The notes under the pieces: model-generated
What the model saw: only the letters and a program-made list of their open reading frames with translations
Databases searched by the model: none
Told to the model about the DNA's origin: nothing
Position numbers and translations under genes: made by a program
NCBI GenBank assembly: GCA_029880625.1
Contig: JAOUOA010000104.1
Location: forward strand, 1-8,018
Origin: Spirochaetia bacterium
Lineage (GTDB): Bacteria > Spirochaetota > Leptospiria > Leptospirales > Leptonemataceae
Length of the DNA stretch: 8,018 nucleotides
Direction: 5' to 3'
Part shown: positions 6,033-8,018 of the stretch, one piece after another
Layout of the letters: every line of letters starts with the position of its first letter
How positions within the stretch are numbered: the first letter of the stretch is position 1

Positions 6033-6473
6033 ATGAAAAAAAGCACTGATAAAACTGATTTTGGCAATGCCACGGGCAAATTAAACCGAATTGTTACAAT
6101 TGATGACGATGCAGTACAAAAATTAAAAAGTGTAGGTGTTACAACTCTTGAAAAATTTTTAGCACGGGCATCCTCTCCTGTCGGCAGGCAGTCGATTTCA
6201 AGAGAGTCCAGAATTAATGAAAAGCTGATTTTAAAATGGGTATATCAGGCTGATTTATTCAGGATTAAAGGTCTTGCCGGTAATAAAGCAGAGCTTCTGG
6301 GCGCTGTGGGAGTAAAACATCTGAAAGATCTTGCAAAAAGCAATGCTGAAAAATTATTTGCAACCATGACAGAATACAATGACAAAAAACACATTGTTCA
6401 GCGGGTTCCCGGAGTAAATCAGATAAAGAAATGGATTGAAACTGCAAAAAAAATCACTCCTATGGTTAAATAA
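6033..6473 (+). CDS. DUF4332 (helix-hairpin-helix-like) domain protein
   Basis: A 146-residue protein in which nearly the whole length resembles the DUF4332 family. It has LKSVGVTTLEKFLARA, then a basic stretch and LILKWVYQADLFRIKGLAGNKAELLGAVGVKHLKDLA, and later VPGVNQIKKWIETAKKI. The two G-V/G-I hairpin segments (around LKSVGVTTLEKF and IKGLAGNKAELLGAVGV) look like tandem helix-hairpin-helix units as found in nonspecific DNA-binding proteins, so nucleic-acid binding is possible. No enzyme motif, signal peptide or membrane helix is visible. The protein is rich in lysine and the gene in A/T. A TTG start at 5991 would add 14 residues without homology, but the Shine-Dalgarno favours the ATG. 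It is followed at once by an intrinsic terminator, so it is probably monocistronic. The family call is by eye; the biological role is unknown. Confidence 0.75.
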   Translation: MKKSTDKTDFGNATGKLNRIVTIDDDAVQKLKSVGVTTLEKFLARASSPVGRQSISRESRINEKLILKWVYQADLFRIKGLAGNKAELLGAVGVKHLKDLAKSNAEKLFATMTEYNDKKHIVQRVPGVNQIKKWIETAKKITPMVK

Positions 6474-6485
6474 ATCAGCTCAATT

Positions 6486-6510
6486 TTCAGTTAATTTAAC
6501 TGAATTTTTA
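6486..6510 (+). terminator. Intrinsic terminator after the DUF4332 gene
   Basis: TTCAGTTAA and TTAACTGAA form perfect 9-nt arms around one base; as RNA this gives an 8-bp stem with a 3-nt loop. TTTTTA follows directly (6505-6510). It begins 13 nt after the stop codon. The stem is A/T-rich, so strength is uncertain, but shape and position are typical. Confidence 0.65.
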
Positions 6511-6522
6511 TACAGATAAGTG

Positions 6523-6541
6523 AATCCTTTAATTAAGGAAA
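6523..6541. repeat. AATCCT-N7-AGGAAA half-match to the suf operator-like repeat
   Basis: This site upstream of uppP has the same left arm and spacer length as the sufB-upstream repeat (AATCCT-N7-AGGATT), differing at the last two bases. The AAGGA portion could equally be ordinary purine-rich sequence. Significance is doubtful. Confidence 0.2.
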
Positions 6542-6607
6542 ATGACTATACGTCTTTTTCCGGTGAAATCTTTATGTCTTAAAAACTCATGTGAGAATTT
6601 ATAAATC

Positions 6608-7435
6608 ATGATTGATTATCCACAGGCCGTTCTTCTCGGCATTATTCAGGGGCTGGCCGAATTTATTCCTGTATCCAGTACCGCTCATCTTCGTGTGATT
6701 CCTGCCCTTCTTTCATGGAAAGATCCCGGCGCTGCTTATTCCGCCGTGATTCAGCTTGGCACTTTGATTTCACTGCTTATCTATTTCAGGGTTGATTTAA
6801 CAACATTTACCATTGCTGCTTTCAGAGGAATTATTCAGAGAAAGCCGCTTGAGACAAAAGAAGCCAGAATGCTTTACTATATGGCTCTCGGTACCGTCCC
6901 CATTTCATTGATCGGGCTTGCCTTTTCAGATTTTATTGAAGGGGATGCAAGGTCTCTTTATGTCATTGCATCAGCTTTAATCGGCCTTGCTGTGATTCTT
7001 TGGATTACGGATACAGTAACAAAAAAAGAAAAAAATTTAGATCATTTTACCTGGAAACATGCCTTCTGGATTGGAATTGCACAGTGCTTTGCTTTAATTC
7101 CAGGAGCTTCCCGTTCCGGCACAACTCTTACGATGGGTCTCATGCTCGGGTTTTCCCGGGAAGCATCCATGCGTTTTTCATTTCTTCTGTCCATTCCTGC
7201 TATAGGCCTTTCAGGAATTTATGAACTTATTAAAGAAAGAGAGCAACTGGCTGATATAGGTTTTGGCGGTCTGATTGCAGGAACTCTGGTTTCTGCGGTG
7301 ATTGGATATGCCGCAATTGCAGGACTTTTACGGTACCTACGATCTCACTCGACTCTTCCGTTTGTTCTTTACCGAATGATCCTGGGCGTTATTATTTTGA
7401 TCCTTTTGTATAAAAATTTATTGCAGCCTCTTTAA
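6608..7435 (+). CDS. uppP: Undecaprenyl-diphosphatase UppP (BacA family)
   Basis: Integral inner-membrane phosphatase that converts undecaprenyl diphosphate to the monophosphate, recycling the lipid carrier for peptidoglycan and other surface polymers; extra copies of such genes raise bacitracin tolerance. The 275 residues match the family. The first catalytic region is intact: GIIQGLAEFIPVSSTAHL (11-28) with the QxxxE motif (Gln14, Glu18), Ser24 and His27. The second, PGASRSGTT (165-173), carries Arg169. Several strongly hydrophobic segments follow one another through the protein, for example around residues 45-60, 90-107, 117-134, 197-210 and the C-terminal VIILILLYKNLL, consistent with a multi-pass membrane protein. 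The ATG at 6608 gives the expected N-terminus, although its Shine-Dalgarno is weak. It stands between an upstream terminator and the separately promoted fliS, so it probably has its own promoter. Confidence 0.96.
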   Translation: MIDYPQAVLLGIIQGLAEFIPVSSTAHLRVIPALLSWKDPGAAYSAVIQLGTLISLLIYFRVDLTTFTIAAFRGIIQRKPLETKEARMLYYMALGTVPISLIGLAFSDFIEGDARSLYVIASALIGLAVILWITDTVTKKEKNLDHFTWKHAFWIGIAQCFALIPGASRSGTTLTMGLMLGFSREASMRFSFLLSIPAIGLSGIYELIKEREQLADIGFGGLIAGTLVSAVIGYAAIAGLLRYLRSHSTLPFVLYRMILGVIILILLYKNLLQPL

Positions 7436-7474
7436 AATTGATTATATAGAAATTGAAAAAGTAAGTTTCGATGT

Positions 7475-7501
7475 TAAGAGAAGCTTCAGTTTGGCCGATA
7501 G
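7475..7501 (+). promoter_or_regulatory. Probable sigma-28 (FliA) flagellar promoter of fliS
   Basis: TAAG (7475-7478), exactly 15 nt, then GCCGATAG (7494-7501). The known flagellar sigma-28 consensus is TAAA-N15-GCCGATAA, so 10 of 12 specified positions match with exact spacing. Transcription would start near 7508, just before the Shine-Dalgarno, giving a very short leader. The location directly before a flagellar gene strengthens the call. Confidence 0.75.
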
Positions 7502-7510
7502 GGCAAACAC

Positions 7511-7516
7511 GGGAGA
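7511..7516 (+). promoter_or_regulatory. Shine-Dalgarno that sets the fliS start
   Basis: GGGAGA lies 5 nt before the ATG at 7522. The upstream in-frame ATG at 7471 overlaps the sigma-28 promoter and its 17 extra codons show no FliS similarity, so 7522 is the start. Confidence 0.75.
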
Positions 7517-7521
7517 TAAAA

Positions 7522-7962
7522 ATGGCGCTTGCAAAAACAAATCTGGACAGATACAAAGATATGGAGATTTCTACTGCAAATCAGGGAAAACTCATCATCA
7601 TGCTATACGAAGGAGCACTTCGGTTCTTAAAGATTGCCAATGACAATATGTCGCATAAAACCTATGATGTTGTAAATACGAATATTATCAAAGCTCAGGA
7701 TATTGTGACTGAGTTAATGCTTTCATTAAATATGGATGAAGGCGGAGAAATCGCTCAGAATCTCTTCAGTCTTTATGCATATTTAAAAAAGCGTCTGATT
7801 GAGGGAAATATTAAAAAAGATCCCGAAATTATCAATGAAGTCGTAAAGCATCTTGAAGAATTAAAAGCTGCATGGGAAGAAGCTGCAGGAAAAACGGCGT
7901 CTTCCAGACAGGCCTCAACATCCAATCAGCAAAAAGGAATTTCCTTTTCTATTTCAGGATGA
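7522..7962 (+). CDS. fliS: Flagellar secretion chaperone FliS
   Basis: FliS binds the C-terminal part of newly made flagellin in the cytosol, preventing early polymerisation and helping delivery to the flagellar export gate. With the ATG at 7522 the protein is 146 residues, normal for the family. The conserved pattern runs through it: an N-terminal Tyr11 in DRYKDMEISTA, LIIMLYEGALRFL (24-36), then IIKAQDIVTELMLSLNMDEGGEIAQNLFSLYAYLKKRL and a closing helix EVVKHLEELKAAWEEAA. The tail after it is Ser/Gln-rich and low in complexity. The gene is 86 bp after uppP but has its own sigma-28-type promoter and a terminator-like hairpin downstream, so it may be a single-gene flagellar unit. No flagellin, FliD or other flagellar gene is in the window. 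Confidence 0.94.
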   Translation: MALAKTNLDRYKDMEISTANQGKLIIMLYEGALRFLKIANDNMSHKTYDVVNTNIIKAQDIVTELMLSLNMDEGGEIAQNLFSLYAYLKKRLIEGNIKKDPEIINEVVKHLEELKAAWEEAAGKTASSRQASTSNQQKGISFSISG

Positions 7963-7986
7963 TTTGAGTCGTTCCCAACCCCATCC

Positions 7987-8018
7987 CGGAGCCAGAAAAC
8001 TCCGTTATTATTTATATA
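7987..8018 (+). terminator. Probable intrinsic terminator after fliS
   Basis: CGGAG (7987-7991) and CTCCG (8000-8004) form a 5-bp G/C-rich stem with an 8-nt loop, followed by a T-rich run (TTATTATTTATATA) up to the window edge. It starts 25 nt after the fliS stop. The T-tract is interrupted, so the call is moderate. Confidence 0.5.

Noticed and set aside
7471..7521. N-terminal extension of fliS from the ATG at 7471
   Set aside because: The 17 codons lack FliS similarity, overlap the sigma-28 promoter, and the ATG at 7522 has a good Shine-Dalgarno.
1..8018. tRNA, rRNA, CRISPR array, insertion sequence or attachment site
   Set aside because: I looked on both strands and saw no cloverleaf, spaced direct repeats, transposase gene or terminal inverted repeats.

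Overview
The window looks like chromosomal DNA from a flagellated, diderm, fairly AT-rich bacterium. A spirochaete, perhaps of the Leptospirales, would fit: there is a FliS-type flagellin chaperone, a short spirochaete-like lipobox on a putative lipoprotein, and very A/T-rich intergenic DNA. No rRNA or other taxonomic marker is present, so this placement is an inference.

Positions 1-4617 (minus strand) carry a SUF iron-sulfur cluster assembly operon. In transcription order it is sufB, sufC, sufD, a Rieske-type ferredoxin and sufS. The sufS gene runs off the left edge, so only its first 254 codons are visible. sufC/sufD overlap by ATGA and sufD/Rieske by GTGA, so these cistrons are probably translationally coupled. 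The one wide gap inside the operon is the 130 bp before sufS, which holds a 12-bp palindrome and two hairpins that cannot both form, the second abutting the sufS Shine-Dalgarno. SufS takes sulfur from cysteine, SufBCD is the ATP-driven scaffold, and the Rieske protein is a plausible electron carrier or client.

Positions 4618-5008 are the presumed control region of the operon. They hold a perfect 6-7-6 inverted repeat (AATCCT-N7-AGGATT) about 60 bp upstream of sufB and a longer imperfect hairpin at 4821-4897. Positions 5009-5539 (minus) encode an unrecognised putative lipoprotein. Positions 5540-6032 are A/T-rich and contain no convincing gene.

Positions 6033-7962 (plus) hold three genes. The first is a DUF4332 (helix-hairpin-helix-like) protein followed by a clear intrinsic terminator. 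The second is the membrane undecaprenyl-diphosphatase uppP. The third is fliS, preceded by a near-consensus flagellar sigma-28 (FliA) promoter (TAAG-N15-GCCGATAG) and followed by a probable terminator at the right edge. The region therefore combines housekeeping functions (Fe-S assembly, cell-wall lipid recycling) with a flagellar gene that appears to have its own sigma-28 control.

No mobile element, CRISPR array, tRNA or rRNA was seen. The most interesting signals are the sigma-28 promoter, the hairpin pair before sufS and the inverted repeat before sufB. I found no clear sign of a wholly new multi-gene system.
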